Shown here: piece after piece, positions 9,114 to 18,515 of the stretch | Layout: each line of letters begins with the position of its first letter | How positions within the stretch are numbered: position 1 is the first letter of the stretch | Source of the DNA: Bacillota bacterium | Lineage (GTDB): Bacteria; Bacillota; Clostridia; Oscillospirales; Acutalibacteraceae | Length of the DNA: 46,829 bases | Direction of reading: 5' to 3' | Assembly: GCA_029008595.1 (NCBI GenBank) | Contig: JAQXJH010000029.1 | Span: 1-46,829, forward strand | Program-made: the position numbers and the translations under genes | The notes under the pieces: generated by a model | What the model was told of the DNA's origin: nothing | The model's database searches: none | Seen by the model: the letters and a program-made list of their open reading frames with translations, nothing else

Positions 9114-9135
9114 AACGGAACGTTCCAAAAGAAAG

Positions 9136-9184
9136 AACAGCGTGTCTCCGGGAAGGGTAAGCTTCCGCTGGGACACGCTGTTTT
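9136..9184 (+). terminator. Rho-independent terminator
   Basis: aacagcgtgtctccggg…ccgctgggacacgctgtttt. Confidence 0.8.
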
Positions 9185-9213
9185 GGCAGGGATCTGAAAA
9201 TATTGCGGCAGGA

Positions 9214-10164
9214 TCAGATGCGGATCCCGCTGTAGCTTTCGTCCATCGCTTTACACGAGGCGGCAAACTGCTCCCGTTCGCCGTCGGTCAGGTTCAGTTC
9301 CAGAACGCGCTGAACGCCGTTGCGGTTGACGATGCAGGGAACGCCCACAAAAACGTCCTTCTGGCCGTATTCGCCGCGCAGCTTGGCGCTGACGGTCAGC
9401 ACGCTGTTTTCATTCCCGAAAACAGCCCGGGTAATGCGGGTGAGCGCCATACCGATGCCGTAATAGGTGGCACGTTTTGCGTCGATGATCTTATAAGCGG
9501 CGGTACGCACCTCCTCGGTGATCTTCTGCAGGTCATCCACGCAGTATTTTCCGTTGGATTCGCGGCAGATCTCTTCCACTGGCTTGGTGGCAAGCATCGC
9601 CTGACTCCACGGAACAAATTCCGTGTCGCCGTGCTCCCCCATCACATAGGCGTGCATATTTCTGGGGTCAACATTAAAATAATCGCCCAGCAGATAGCGC
9701 AGGCGCGCGGTATCGAGCGCGGTGCCCGTTCCGAGCACGCGCCGCGGATTAAAGCCGGAAAGCGAGCAGGTGATGCGCGTCATTACATCCACAGGGTTGG
9801 TCGCGACGAGAAAAATGCCGTTGAAGCCGCTTTCCGCAACGGGGTCAATAATGCTTTTGAAAACGGCGGTATTGCGCTGCAGCAGGTCGAGCCGCGTTTC
9901 GCCGGGCTTCTGTGCCACACCGGCGCAGATGGTGACGATATCGGCGTCGCCGCAGTCGCGGTAATCGCCTGCCCGGATCTTCATGTTGCTGCTGCTGAAT
10001 GCCAGCCCGTGGTTGAGATCCATCGCTTCGCCTTCGGCGCGCTTTTTGTCCACATCGATCAGAACCAGCTCGTCGCACACGCTCTGGTTCAGCAGCGCAT
10101 AGGCATAGCTCATGCCCACCATACCGCAGCCGATCAGCACCACTTTTCTTTTATCGGTCGTCAT
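9214..10164 (-). CDS. ldh: L-lactate dehydrogenase
   Basis: 'KVVLIGCGMVGMSYAYALLNQ', 'VATNPVDVMTRITCSLSGFNPRRVLGTGTALDTARLRYLL', 'AYVMGEHGDTEFVPWSQA'; ATG at 10164 preferred (upstream GTG 10176). Confidence 0.93.
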   Translation of the reverse strand: MTTDKRKVVLIGCGMVGMSYAYALLNQSVCDELVLIDVDKKRAEGEAMDLNHGLAFSSSNMKIRAGDYRDCGDADIVTICAGVAQKPGETRLDLLQRNTAVFKSIIDPVAESGFNGIFLVATNPVDVMTRITCSLSGFNPRRVLGTGTALDTARLRYLLGDYFNVDPRNMHAYVMGEHGDTEFVPWSQAMLATKPVEEICRESNGKYCVDDLQKITEEVRTAAYKIIDAKRATYYGIGMALTRITRAVFGNENSVLTVSAKLRGEYGQKDVFVGVPCIVNRNGVQRVLELNLTDGEREQFAASCKAMDESYSGIRI

Positions 10165-10418
10165 TTTCTTCCTCACCTTTCACGGACACGGCGGCTTTCT
10201 GTTACCGTACAGGCTGCCGTGTCCTTTGCTTTGCGATCCCAGCCGCAGGCTGCACGGTTTCAGTGTTGCCGTTTTGCCTGCGATTATTCGCTGATTCCAT
10301 TATATTCCGCGCTTGAGCGGGATGCAAGCAGAATTGCAGATTCCGCAGCCGCTGTACCATGCCCGCGGCCTTTGCATTTCCGGCAAAATTCAAAGCCAAC
10401 CTATTCGGGTCATAAAAA

Positions 10419-10460
10419 AGGACTGCAACAGGATGAAGATTCTGCTGCAGTCCCTTTTTG
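10419..10460. terminator. Probable bidirectional terminator between ldh and the ABC operon
   Basis: aggactgcaacaggatgaagattctgctgcagtccctttttg, A-rich on the left and T-rich on the right. Confidence 0.65.
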
Positions 10461-10476
10461 CTTCTCCGAATGAGCG

Positions 10477-11244
10477 TTAGTGCGTTTCCGGTGAAAAAAG
10501 AAAGCCGGTTTCGTTTTCGTTCTGCACGCGGCGCGAGACGATACCGAAGGTGCGGTCGATGATCCCCTGCTGCCAAAGCTCCTCCGGCGGGCCGAATCCG
10601 GCCAGTCTGCCGTCGTGCAGTACGGCAAGCCTGTCGCAGAATTTCATTGCCATGGCAAGCTCGTGCAGCACAACGAGGATGGTTTTGCCCTGTGAAGCCA
10701 GCTTCCGCAGCAGCTCCAGCAGGGAAAATTGCTGCGCAATATCCAGAAAAGCGGTCGGCTCGTCGAGCAGCAGAACGTCGGTATCCTGTGCGAGCAGCAT
10801 GGCGAGATAAGCGCGCTGCCGTTCTCCGCCGGAAAGCCGGGAGACGCTCCGCTGCCGCAGTTTGTCCGCTCCGCTCAGCTGCAGAGCACGCTCCACGGCG
10901 GCGTGGTCGCGGTCGGTCAGCGTGCGGGAAAAACCGAGGTGAGGGAACCGGCCGTGCTCCGCCAGCAGTTCAACCGAAATTTCCGGAACCGGCCGGTTTT
11001 GCGGCAAATACGAAACGCGCTGCGCAAATTCTTTGCGTTTCAGTCCGGAAACAGGCTGCCCGCCGAGCAGAATTTTCCCGCCGCAGGGAGCGATCAGCCC
11101 GGCGGCAGTTTTCAGAAGAGTGGTTTTGCCGCAGCCGTTGATCCCGACCAGTCCGGTCAGCAGGCCGGGCTGTGCCGAAAAAGAAATATCCTGCAGGACG
11201 GGAACGCGGTCGTACCCGCAGCAGATTTCGGAAAAAGTGAGCAT
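10477..11244 (-). CDS. ABC transporter ATP-binding protein, FecE/FepC (iron/siderophore/corrinoid) type
   Basis: Walker A 'GINGCGKTTL', signature 'LSGGERQRAYLAMLLAQD', Walker B 'VLLLDEP'. Confidence 0.93.
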   Translation of the reverse strand: MLTFSEICCGYDRVPVLQDISFSAQPGLLTGLVGINGCGKTTLLKTAAGLIAPCGGKILLGGQPVSGLKRKEFAQRVSYLPQNRPVPEISVELLAEHGRFPHLGFSRTLTDRDHAAVERALQLSGADKLRQRSVSRLSGGERQRAYLAMLLAQDTDVLLLDEPTAFLDIAQQFSLLELLRKLASQGKTILVVLHELAMAMKFCDRLAVLHDGRLAGFGPPEELWQQGIIDRTFGIVSRRVQNENETGFLFSPETH

Positions 11245-11269
11245 GATCCATCGATTCCTTTCTGACCAA

Positions 11270-12253
11270 TCAGGTTTCGCGGCCGCTTTTTTTGTGCAGC
11301 AGAAGGAACAGAAAGAACGGCCCGCCGAGCAGCGAAAGCAGAATGCCGACCGGCAGCTCGTACGGCGCGAACAGGACGCGGCTCAGCGTGTCGCACACCA
11401 GCACCAGCGCAGCGCCCAGCAGGGCAGAGGCAGGAATCAGCAGCCGGTGCCGGCAGCCGGTAAAGCGCCGGGCAATGTGCGGAACGAGCAGCCCCACAAA
11501 CCCGATCAGGCCTGAAAAGCTGACGGCTGCTCCGGCAAGGCAGCTGGCTGCCATCAGCAGAAAAAAGCGCGTCAGCGGCACATTCAGCCCCAACCCGGCG
11601 GCGGTCTCATCGCCCAGCGTCAAAAGATCGGTCTCTCGCGCGGAAAGCGCCGCCGACAGAAGCCCCGCGGCGATCAGGATCCAGGCGGGGGATAAATTCC
11701 GCAGCGAAACGCCGGAAAATCCGCCGATCAGAAAGGTGTTGGCGTTGAAAAGCTGATCGGGAAACAGCGTTTTCAATGCATTGATGCCTGCCGTCAGAAT
11801 GCTGCTTACGGCAACGCCCGCCAGCAGGATCGTGCTGCGGCGCGCGCCGGTTCCTGCCGCCAAAGCAAAAATCAGCAGACTGGCTCCCAGCGCACCGGCA
11901 AAGGCGGCAAACGGAACTGCGCCGCTGAGCGACGGAAACGCCGTCAGCAGTAAAACGGCGGCAAAACCGGCGCCGGCATTCACGCCGATCAGGTTTGGCG
12001 CTGCCAGAGGATTGCCCAGAGCCGCCTGCAGCAAAACGCCGGAAACTGCCAGCGCGCTGCCGGAAAGAACGCTGGCCAGCGTTCGCGGCAGGCGGACGTG
12101 CAGAAGGATCCGGCAGGCGGGGTCTCCGGTATTGCCCTGCAGCGCCGCGCGGACGGCATCCGGAAGATTCAGACGGGTGGAACCTGCCAGCAGGCTGAAC
12201 AGGCACGCGCCCAGAAAAATGAGCAGCAGCGCCGGAAAAAACCAGCGCTGCAT
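11270..12253 (-). CDS. FecCD-family ABC transporter permease
   Basis: Polytopic; 'RLPRTLASVLSGSALAVSGVLLQAALGNPLAAPNLIGVNAGAGFAAVLLL', 'GLIGFVGLLVPHIARRFTGCRHRLLIP'. Confidence 0.92.
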   Translation of the reverse strand: MQRWFFPALLLIFLGACLFSLLAGSTRLNLPDAVRAALQGNTGDPACRILLHVRLPRTLASVLSGSALAVSGVLLQAALGNPLAAPNLIGVNAGAGFAAVLLLTAFPSLSGAVPFAAFAGALGASLLIFALAAGTGARRSTILLAGVAVSSILTAGINALKTLFPDQLFNANTFLIGGFSGVSLRNLSPAWILIAAGLLSAALSARETDLLTLGDETAAGLGLNVPLTRFFLLMAASCLAGAAVSFSGLIGFVGLLVPHIARRFTGCRHRLLIPASALLGAALVLVCDTLSRVLFAPYELPVGILLSLLGGPFFLFLLLHKKSGRET

Positions 12254-12257
12254 CGGT

Positions 12258-13220
12258 TTATTCGCCGAACACTTCCGGCCAGAGGATCTTTGCAAGATAT
12301 TCATAGCTTTCATCCCATCGGTTGTTGGGCTTATTGTGGAACAGGTCTTTCGGCAGCACATAATACCGTTCGTTCCGCATGGCGCTCAGGCCGTTCCAGG
12401 CCGGCGCGGAAAGCACATGCTCCTGCAGATACGCCAGCGCTTCGCTTTCGTCGCCCATGGTCAGAACAAAAATATCGTCCGGATCGTCGGCGATCACCTG
12501 TTCAACGCTCAGCTCCTCCAGCAGCGACGGATGCTCTTCCGCAATATTGCGGCAGCCGAACTTCTTCAGGATCACCCCGGCAAGGTTATCGTCCTTTTTG
12601 GCTTTTACCCCGGTGGAAAACGCGCGCATCAGCAGAACGGAGGGCTTGTCCGCTTCGCCCTGCGGGATCTTCTGCAGGATGGCGTCGATCCGCGATTCCA
12701 CAGCAGTCACGTTTGTTTCAAACAGATCCCCGCGCCCGGTCAGCGAACAGAATTGCTGCATCATGAATTTGTATTCTGCAAAGGTATCCGTCCGGAAGGC
12801 CAGCCATTCGATCCCGGCTTCGGTCAGCGCGCCGGTCAGCTCGGTCTGCGCGGCAATATCCGCCGAAAGGATCACCAGACCGGGATCCAGCGAAAGAATC
12901 TTCTCCAGATCCGGGGTTTTGACGGTGCCGACGATCACGGTTCCGTCGTCAAGGTCAAGCCCGCGTTCCTCTACGGCGTCCTGTGTCGCGCCGACCAGTG
13001 TCCCGCCGGCGAGGAGCCAGGCTTCCGCAAAGGAGCCGTACAGCGAAATGACCCGTGCATCCCGCGCAGCAGCGGCGGAATGGCCGTTGGAATCGGTCAG
13101 CTCCACCGTCTGCGGCGCACCGGAGTCTGCTGCGGAGGAAGAAGCTTCGCCGCTGCGGCATCCGGCCGCAGAGAGCAGCAGGCAGGCGATCAGTACAAAA
13201 GAAAAAATACGTTGTTTCAA
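12258..13220 (-). CDS. ABC transporter substrate-binding lipoprotein (iron-type)
   Basis: Lipobox 'LLLSAAGCRSG'; periplasmic-binding-like fold; operonic with FecCD/FecE. Confidence 0.9.
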   Translation of the reverse strand: MKQRIFSFVLIACLLLSAAGCRSGEASSSAADSGAPQTVELTDSNGHSAAAARDARVISLYGSFAEAWLLAGGTLVGATQDAVEERGLDLDDGTVIVGTVKTPDLEKILSLDPGLVILSADIAAQTELTGALTEAGIEWLAFRTDTFAEYKFMMQQFCSLTGRGDLFETNVTAVESRIDAILQKIPQGEADKPSVLLMRAFSTGVKAKKDDNLAGVILKKFGCRNIAEEHPSLLEELSVEQVIADDPDDIFVLTMGDESEALAYLQEHVLSAPAWNGLSAMRNERYYVLPKDLFHNKPNNRWDESYEYLAKILWPEVFGE

Positions 13221-13272
13221 AGAGGAAACCTTTCCTTTCCGGATCAGACGATGATCGGACCCGCAGTTTTCC

Positions 13273-14220
13273 TTATCCTTCGCGTGTTTTCAGCGGAGCG
13301 GCAAGGATTTCCTGCTTGCGGAGAAGCAGATCATCCGAGAGAAGCGCCTTTTCCATCTCATCCGCGCCGATCCGGTCGATCGCCATGCCGAGGCGTTCCT
13401 TCTGGTACGCATTTTCCTTGAACCAGAGCATCGTTTTTTCCAGGATCGGGAAGATCTCTTCCTCGGTCACAAGGCGGGAAAGCGGCGTCCCCATGCGGGT
13501 CTTTTTGCCCCAGGTTCCGCCGACAAAAATCTGATACAGCACATTGTTATGATGCCGTACCGCGCGGAACGGGCATTTGCCGGTGCAGACGCCGCAGCTG
13601 GTGCAGACGTCCCTGTCGATCACAAGCTTTCCGTCCAGCCGGGCAGCCTTGGTGGGGCATGCTTTTTCCACTGCGCAGACCTTGCATCCGCGGCAGTCGG
13701 CTTCTTCAAAATCCGGGACCCGGTGCCCTTCAATACCGAAATCGTTCAGACTGGGCTTCATGCAGCTGTTCGGGCAGCCGCCGACGGCAATTTTGAATTT
13801 GTGGGGCAGCTTTACGTCGGCCCAGCCGAGATAATAAGCTTCGTGAATTTTTCGGGCAAGCTCCTGTGTATCAAAATTGCCGTAAACGCAGGTCGTTCCC
13901 TTGCAGGCGGTCACCGGACGGATCTTTGCGCCGGTTCCGCCGAAGTAAAGCCCGCGCTGTGCGGCAAAATCAATCGCGTCATTGATTTTGTCAAACGGGA
14001 TCCCGACGATTTCCGCCGTGAGACGCGTTGTAAACGCAATTTTTCCGCTGCCGAATTTTTCAGCGATCTCCGAGATCGTGCGCAGGTCTTCGGCGGAAAA
14101 AACGCTGCCGGCGGGAACGATCCGGCCGGAAAAGCACTCTGTTCCGCGGTTCAGGAGAAATCCTTTTGCCTTTACCTCTGTAATTTGTGCAGGTGTCAGT
14201 TTCGCCATGATGATCAACAA
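13273..14220 (-). CDS. Siroheme nitrite/sulfite reductase-like protein with ferredoxin insert (AsrC / Dsr-like)
   Basis: 'PVTACKGTTCVYG', 'IAVGGCPNSCMKPSLNDFG', 'CRGCKVCAVEKACP', 'CTSCGVCTGKCP'. Confidence 0.85.
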   Translation of the reverse strand: MLIIMAKLTPAQITEVKAKGFLLNRGTECFSGRIVPAGSVFSAEDLRTISEIAEKFGSGKIAFTTRLTAEIVGIPFDKINDAIDFAAQRGLYFGGTGAKIRPVTACKGTTCVYGNFDTQELARKIHEAYYLGWADVKLPHKFKIAVGGCPNSCMKPSLNDFGIEGHRVPDFEEADCRGCKVCAVEKACPTKAARLDGKLVIDRDVCTSCGVCTGKCPFRAVRHHNNVLYQIFVGGTWGKKTRMGTPLSRLVTEEEIFPILEKTMLWFKENAYQKERLGMAIDRIGADEMEKALLSDDLLLRKQEILAAPLKTREG

Positions 14221-14308
14221 CCCTTTCTTTACCGTTCTTCTGCGCCAGACCGCCGAAGAGCGAATATCTCTGAAATTTTTTGGTATCTCAACAGGAACGT
14301 CCCGCCGG

Positions 14309-15250
14309 TCAGGAACCGGAACTTACACATTCCGCAATGTATTTTTGCAGAAAGTCACGGATCAGGAAAATGCTTTTTAGTTCATCGGCCTCGCATTGCA
14401 GAAAGCGGTTGCAGATGATCTCCGCACAAGAGGCGCCGAACTCGTGCAGCAAAATGCCGCAGAATGCCCGGTCAGCCAGCACGGCAGGATCGCCGTCCGC
14501 GCAGAAGAGCCGGATCAGCTCCGGGTCAAAATCGAACAGGTCGAACAGAACCGGCGGAAGCTCATAGAAGGCCGGTGCGCAGCGGCTGTCCGCAAAGTCG
14601 ATCGGCAGCGGGCGGTTTTGCCCGTCCATCAGAACGTTCTGCGCCGTCAGGTCGCCGTGGACATAGCAGAGCGGTTCGCTGAAAAATCCCTCGCGGTTCA
14701 GCTCGTCCAGCTCGCGGGCAATGCTGTCGCCGAACATGTTCCAATCCTGGCCGTCCCCGGCAAGAGAAACCCGTTTCAGCGGGTGCTTTTCGGGCAGCGG
14801 GCGGTTCCAGAGCTGTAACAGGCAGCGCAGCTCCGCAGCGAAGCGGCTCTTTGCGGCAGGATCAAGCGTTTTCAGAACAGGACCGGCTTCCGGCCCTTCC
14901 AGACGATCCATGACAAAATAGCGGAAAAGATACCGATCCTGCAGTTCTCCGGCGGCAACAACGTGCGGGGAGGACACCCCGAGCGACTGTGCAAACCGGA
15001 GTCCGAACAGCTCGGTGTCATATTCGCGCGTGGCGTCGGAGGTGGAGAACAGCGGTGCATAAATTTTGTAGACCAGCTTTCCGCAGGCAAAAACGGCGTT
15101 GGTTCCCGGCGTCAGGTTTTCAATGGCTCCTTCCGGCAGCGCTTCTTTTTGCCGGATCGCTTCAATCAGCGGGGCAAAGTCGGGGATCGACTGAAACAAT
15201 CCGCCCCATGCGTCCCAGTCCGGGATCTCTTTCTGAAATAAAAAAGCCAT
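14309..15250 (-). CDS. Phosphotransferase, aminoglycoside phosphotransferase/kinase-like fold
   Basis: 'CYVHGDLTAQNVLMDGQNRPLPIDFADSRCAPAFYELPPVLFDLFD' (HGDxxxxN plus D). Confidence 0.8.
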   Translation of the reverse strand: MAFLFQKEIPDWDAWGGLFQSIPDFAPLIEAIRQKEALPEGAIENLTPGTNAVFACGKLVYKIYAPLFSTSDATREYDTELFGLRFAQSLGVSSPHVVAAGELQDRYLFRYFVMDRLEGPEAGPVLKTLDPAAKSRFAAELRCLLQLWNRPLPEKHPLKRVSLAGDGQDWNMFGDSIARELDELNREGFFSEPLCYVHGDLTAQNVLMDGQNRPLPIDFADSRCAPAFYELPPVLFDLFDFDPELIRLFCADGDPAVLADRAFCGILLHEFGASCAEIICNRFLQCEADELKSIFLIRDFLQKYIAECVSSGS

Positions 15251-15540
15251 CGCTCCGGCACCTCTTTCTGATCGATCTTCTGTTCCGGCAAGCATTCGGA
15301 AGCCTGTTTTTATTGTAACGGAAACAGAGAGGAAAATCAACTGCCCGTCTTCAATTGGCCGCGCTCCCGGCAGAAAGAAGAGGCTGGAAAAAGTTATACA
15401 AAAAACATTTATAAATTATGTTTTATAAGCGAAAAATGCGGACTTAAAGTTTATTTTGTTCATAAAATTTGATTTTTTTGCGTAAAATATTAACTTTTTC
15501 AAGAAAAAAGAATTTGTTTTGCAAGTAGAAGAATTTTGGC

Positions 15541-15569
15541 TTGCAAATTGCTGCGGAATATATTACAAT
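15541..15569 (+). promoter_or_regulatory. Promoter TTGCAA-N17-TACAAT
   Basis: TTGCAA 15541-15546, TACAAT 15564-15569, upstream of the aminotransferase and preceded by a strongly AT-rich tract. Confidence 0.55.
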
Positions 15570-15601
15570 AGGGTGAAATTCAGAACGATATTTCCGGGAG
15601 G

Positions 15602-16879
15602 TTGTTTTTCATGGAAGATTATATGGCCTTAAGCTCCGATCAGCTTCGGGTGATTTATGATAGTCTGAAAAAGGAATACGGGGCGTTTCAGGCGCGCAGT
15701 CTGAAACTTGATATGTCCCGCGGCAAGCCGGGAGCCGATCAGCTCGATCTTTCGCAGGGCCTGATCGGAAACACCGCTACCCGGACGCCGTCCGGTCTGG
15801 ATTGCCGGAATTACGGCGGAACCGACGGATTTCCCGAGATCCGCGAGCTTTTTGCGGAGATGATGGAGGTTCCGGCGGATAACGTGATCGTGGGGAATAA
15901 TTCCAGCCTGAACATGATGTTTGACAAGATCTCCTCCGCCATGACGCACGGGGTCTGCGGCGGCAAGCCGTGGATGCTGCAGGGGGGCGTAAAATTTCTT
16001 TGCCCCGCGCCGGGGTACGACCGTCATTTTACCATCTGTGAATATTTCGGCATCGATATGATTACCGTTCCGATGACGCCGGACGGGCCGAATATGACGA
16101 TGGTGGAGGAACTGGTTTCCTCGGATGAAAAAATCAAGGGTATGTGGTGCGTTCCGAAATATTCTAACCCGCAGGGGATCACCTATTCGGACGAAACGGT
16201 TCGCCGGATCGCCAATCTGAAGCCGGCCGCCAAGGATTTCCGCGTTTTCTGGGACAATGCGTATTGCGTCCATGACCTGACCGATACGCCGGATCATCTG
16301 CTGCCGATTTATGAGGAATGCGTCAAGGCGGGGAACGAGGATCTGCCGATCCTGTTTGCCTCCACTTCCAAAATCAGCCTGCCGGGTTCCGGTGTTGCCG
16401 CAATGGCGGCTTCCGCAAACAATCTGAAGCAGGACAGAAAGCGGATCTTTACCCAGACGGTCGGCCCCGACAAAATGAATATGCTCCGTCATCTCGATTA
16501 TTTCAAGGATATGGACGGCATCCGCGCCCAGATGAAGCGCCACGCCGAAAAACTGGCGCCGAAATTCGATATTGTCTGCAGCAAGCTGCAGGAGCAGTTC
16601 GGCGGAAACAGAATTCTGTTCTGGACCAAGCCGAACGGCGGCTATTTTGTCAGCGTGGATACGCTGGAAGGCTGCGCAAAGCGCGTGGTGGAACTCTGCG
16701 CGCAGGCAGGCGTCAAGCTGACCGGCGCCGGAGCGACCTACCCTTACGGCAAGGACCCGCACGACACAAACATCCGTCTGGCGCCAACCTTCCCGTCGGT
16801 AGAGGAACTTTCCGTTGCAATGGATCTTTTCTGCCTTTGTGTGAAAATTGCCTCGATTGAAAAGATGCTTGCAGAATAA
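15602..16879 (+). CDS. PLP-dependent aminotransferase, aspartate aminotransferase-like (PF12897 type)
   Basis: 'LKLDMSRGKPGADQLDLSQGL', 'MWCVPKYSNPQGITYSDETVRRIA', 'FASTSKISLPGSGVAAMA'. Confidence 0.87.
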   Translation: MFFMEDYMALSSDQLRVIYDSLKKEYGAFQARSLKLDMSRGKPGADQLDLSQGLIGNTATRTPSGLDCRNYGGTDGFPEIRELFAEMMEVPADNVIVGNNSSLNMMFDKISSAMTHGVCGGKPWMLQGGVKFLCPAPGYDRHFTICEYFGIDMITVPMTPDGPNMTMVEELVSSDEKIKGMWCVPKYSNPQGITYSDETVRRIANLKPAAKDFRVFWDNAYCVHDLTDTPDHLLPIYEECVKAGNEDLPILFASTSKISLPGSGVAAMAASANNLKQDRKRIFTQTVGPDKMNMLRHLDYFKDMDGIRAQMKRHAEKLAPKFDIVCSKLQEQFGGNRILFWTKPNGGYFVSVDTLEGCAKRVVELCAQAGVKLTGAGATYPYGKDPHDTNIRLAPTFPSVEELSVAMDLFCLCVKIASIEKMLAE

Positions 16880-16914
16880 TTTTGGCAAGAGTTATCTTTC
16901 TGCACGAAAATTGA

Positions 16915-16943
16915 TTGACTTTTGTCCCATAAAACAATATAAT
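16915..16943 (+). promoter_or_regulatory. Sigma-A-like promoter TTGACT-N17-TATAAT for secDF
   Basis: TTGACT 16915-16920, TATAAT 16938-16943. Confidence 0.7.
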
Positions 16944-17054
16944 GAACCTGTTACGTTTGCATTGCGGTGCGGCGTGCAGGTTTTTTTGTCGGCCGAACAA
17001 ACGGCCTGTTCCCGCAGGCAGACTGCAGACATTATATTTTAGGGGGACTTGCGC

Positions 17055-18515
17055 ATGAAGCGAACTGGCAAGCCGGTGTTCTTTATCGTGGCGCTGCTGA
17101 TACTCTTTGTGAGCTATGCTGCGTTTTTCGGTATTTATACCGAACGAGGCGATCTGAGTATTCCGGTCATCAAAGGTGCAAGCGACATCCGCTGGGGAAT
17201 CGATATCCGCGGCGGCGTGGAAGCAACCTTTTACGCAGTCGATGACGACGACAACGCGCTGCAGGCGGATTCCAAACAGTTGGACGCCGCCAAGGAGATC
17301 ATCAGCATTCGTCTGGTCGACAATCACATCACGGACTATGAACTCTATGTCGATTATGAAAACTCCCGGATCATTCTTCGGTTCCCGTGGCGGGAAGACG
17401 AAACGGATTTCAATCCGGAAAGCGCCATTCAGGAAATCTCCATGACGGCCATGCTGACTTTCCGCGAAGGCAACGAAACAGAAGAAGTGACGGACGCCAA
17501 CGGCAATGTAACAGGCATCAAGCCTGCCGGCGTTACGGAGTCGAATATCATACTTACCGGCGATGACGTTGAAAAAGCCGAGCCGTATTACGACAACACC
17601 AAGGTCGGAACAAACTCTGCCTACGGCGTTCAGCTGACGCTGAAGGAAAGCGGCAAAGCCAAGTTCGCCGAAGCCACCGAAAAGCTTTACAGCGCGACGG
17701 AAAGCGAACGCGGAACGATCTCGATCTGGCTGGATAACGACGAGATCTCCTATCCGCGTGTGGATGCCGTGATCACGGATGGCGTTGCGACGATCTCCGG
17801 CAGCTTTACGGCAGCATCCGCGCAGGATCTGGCCAACAAGATCAACGCAGGTGCGCTGCCGTTCAAGCTGGCAACTTCCAACTTCGGCTCCATCAATCCG
17901 CAGCTCGGTTCCTCCGCTCTGGATGCGATGCTGCTGGCTGGTGCGATCGCGCTGGTTCTGGTCTGCATCTTCATGATCCTGGTCTACCGTCTGCCGGGCG
18001 CTGTGGCATCCATTGCGCTGCTCGGTCAGGTGGCCGGCATGATCGCTGCCGTTTCGGGCTTCCTGCCCTCCATCAGCAGCTTCACCCTTACGCTGCCGGG
18101 TATTGCCGGTATGATCCTTTCCATCGGTATGGGCGTTGACGCCAACGTGATCACGAACGAAAGAATCAAGGAAGAGATTCGAAAAGGCCGCTCGCTGGAT
18201 GCCGCGATCGATAACGGCTCCTCCGAAAGCTTCTCGGCTATTTTCGACGGAAACGTCACCGTGATCATCGTAGCCATTATTCTGATGGGTGTCTTCGGTC
18301 CGCCGGATGGCTTCTGGTCCAAGCTGCTGACGCCGTTCCTGTTCATGTTCGGAACCGCCACCACCGGTTCTGTTTATTCCTTCGGCTATACGCTGCTGAT
18401 CGGCGTAATTTTTAACTTCATCATGGGCGTTACCGCTTCCCGTCTGATGATCAAGTCCTTGTCGCGGTTCAAACACTTCCGCAACAAATGGCTGTATGGA
18501 GGTGACCGCACATGA
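17055..18515 (+). CDS. secD: Protein translocase subunit SecD
   Basis: 'GIDIRGGVEATFYA', 'LTLPGIAGMILSIGMGVDANVITNERIKEEIRKGRSLDAAIDNG'. Confidence 0.96.
   Translation: MKRTGKPVFFIVALLILFVSYAAFFGIYTERGDLSIPVIKGASDIRWGIDIRGGVEATFYAVDDDDNALQADSKQLDAAKEIISIRLVDNHITDYELYVDYENSRIILRFPWREDETDFNPESAIQEISMTAMLTFREGNETEEVTDANGNVTGIKPAGVTESNIILTGDDVEKAEPYYDNTKVGTNSAYGVQLTLKESGKAKFAEATEKLYSATESERGTISIWLDNDEISYPRVDAVITDGVATISGSFTAASAQDLANKINAGALPFKLATSNFGSINPQLGSSALDAMLLAGAIALVLVCIFMILVYRLPGAVASIALLGQVAGMIAAVSGFLPSISSFTLTLPGIAGMILSIGMGVDANVITNERIKEEIRKGRSLDAAIDNGSSESFSAIFDGNVTVIIVAIILMGVFGPPDGFWSKLLTPFLFMFGTATTGSVYSFGYTLLIGVIFNFIMGVTASRLMIKSLSRFKHFRNKWLYGGDRT

Noticed and set aside
8905-10473. 522-aa plus-strand ORF spanning the end of the COG2509 gene and antisense to ldh
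   Set aside because: Crosses a strong terminator and overlaps two well-supported genes.
16944-17050. secD leader with T7 tract and ggccg/cggcc hairpin, considered as riboswitch/attenuator
   Set aside because: T-tract precedes rather than follows the hairpin, and no consistent alternative fold was apparent by eye; insufficient evidence.
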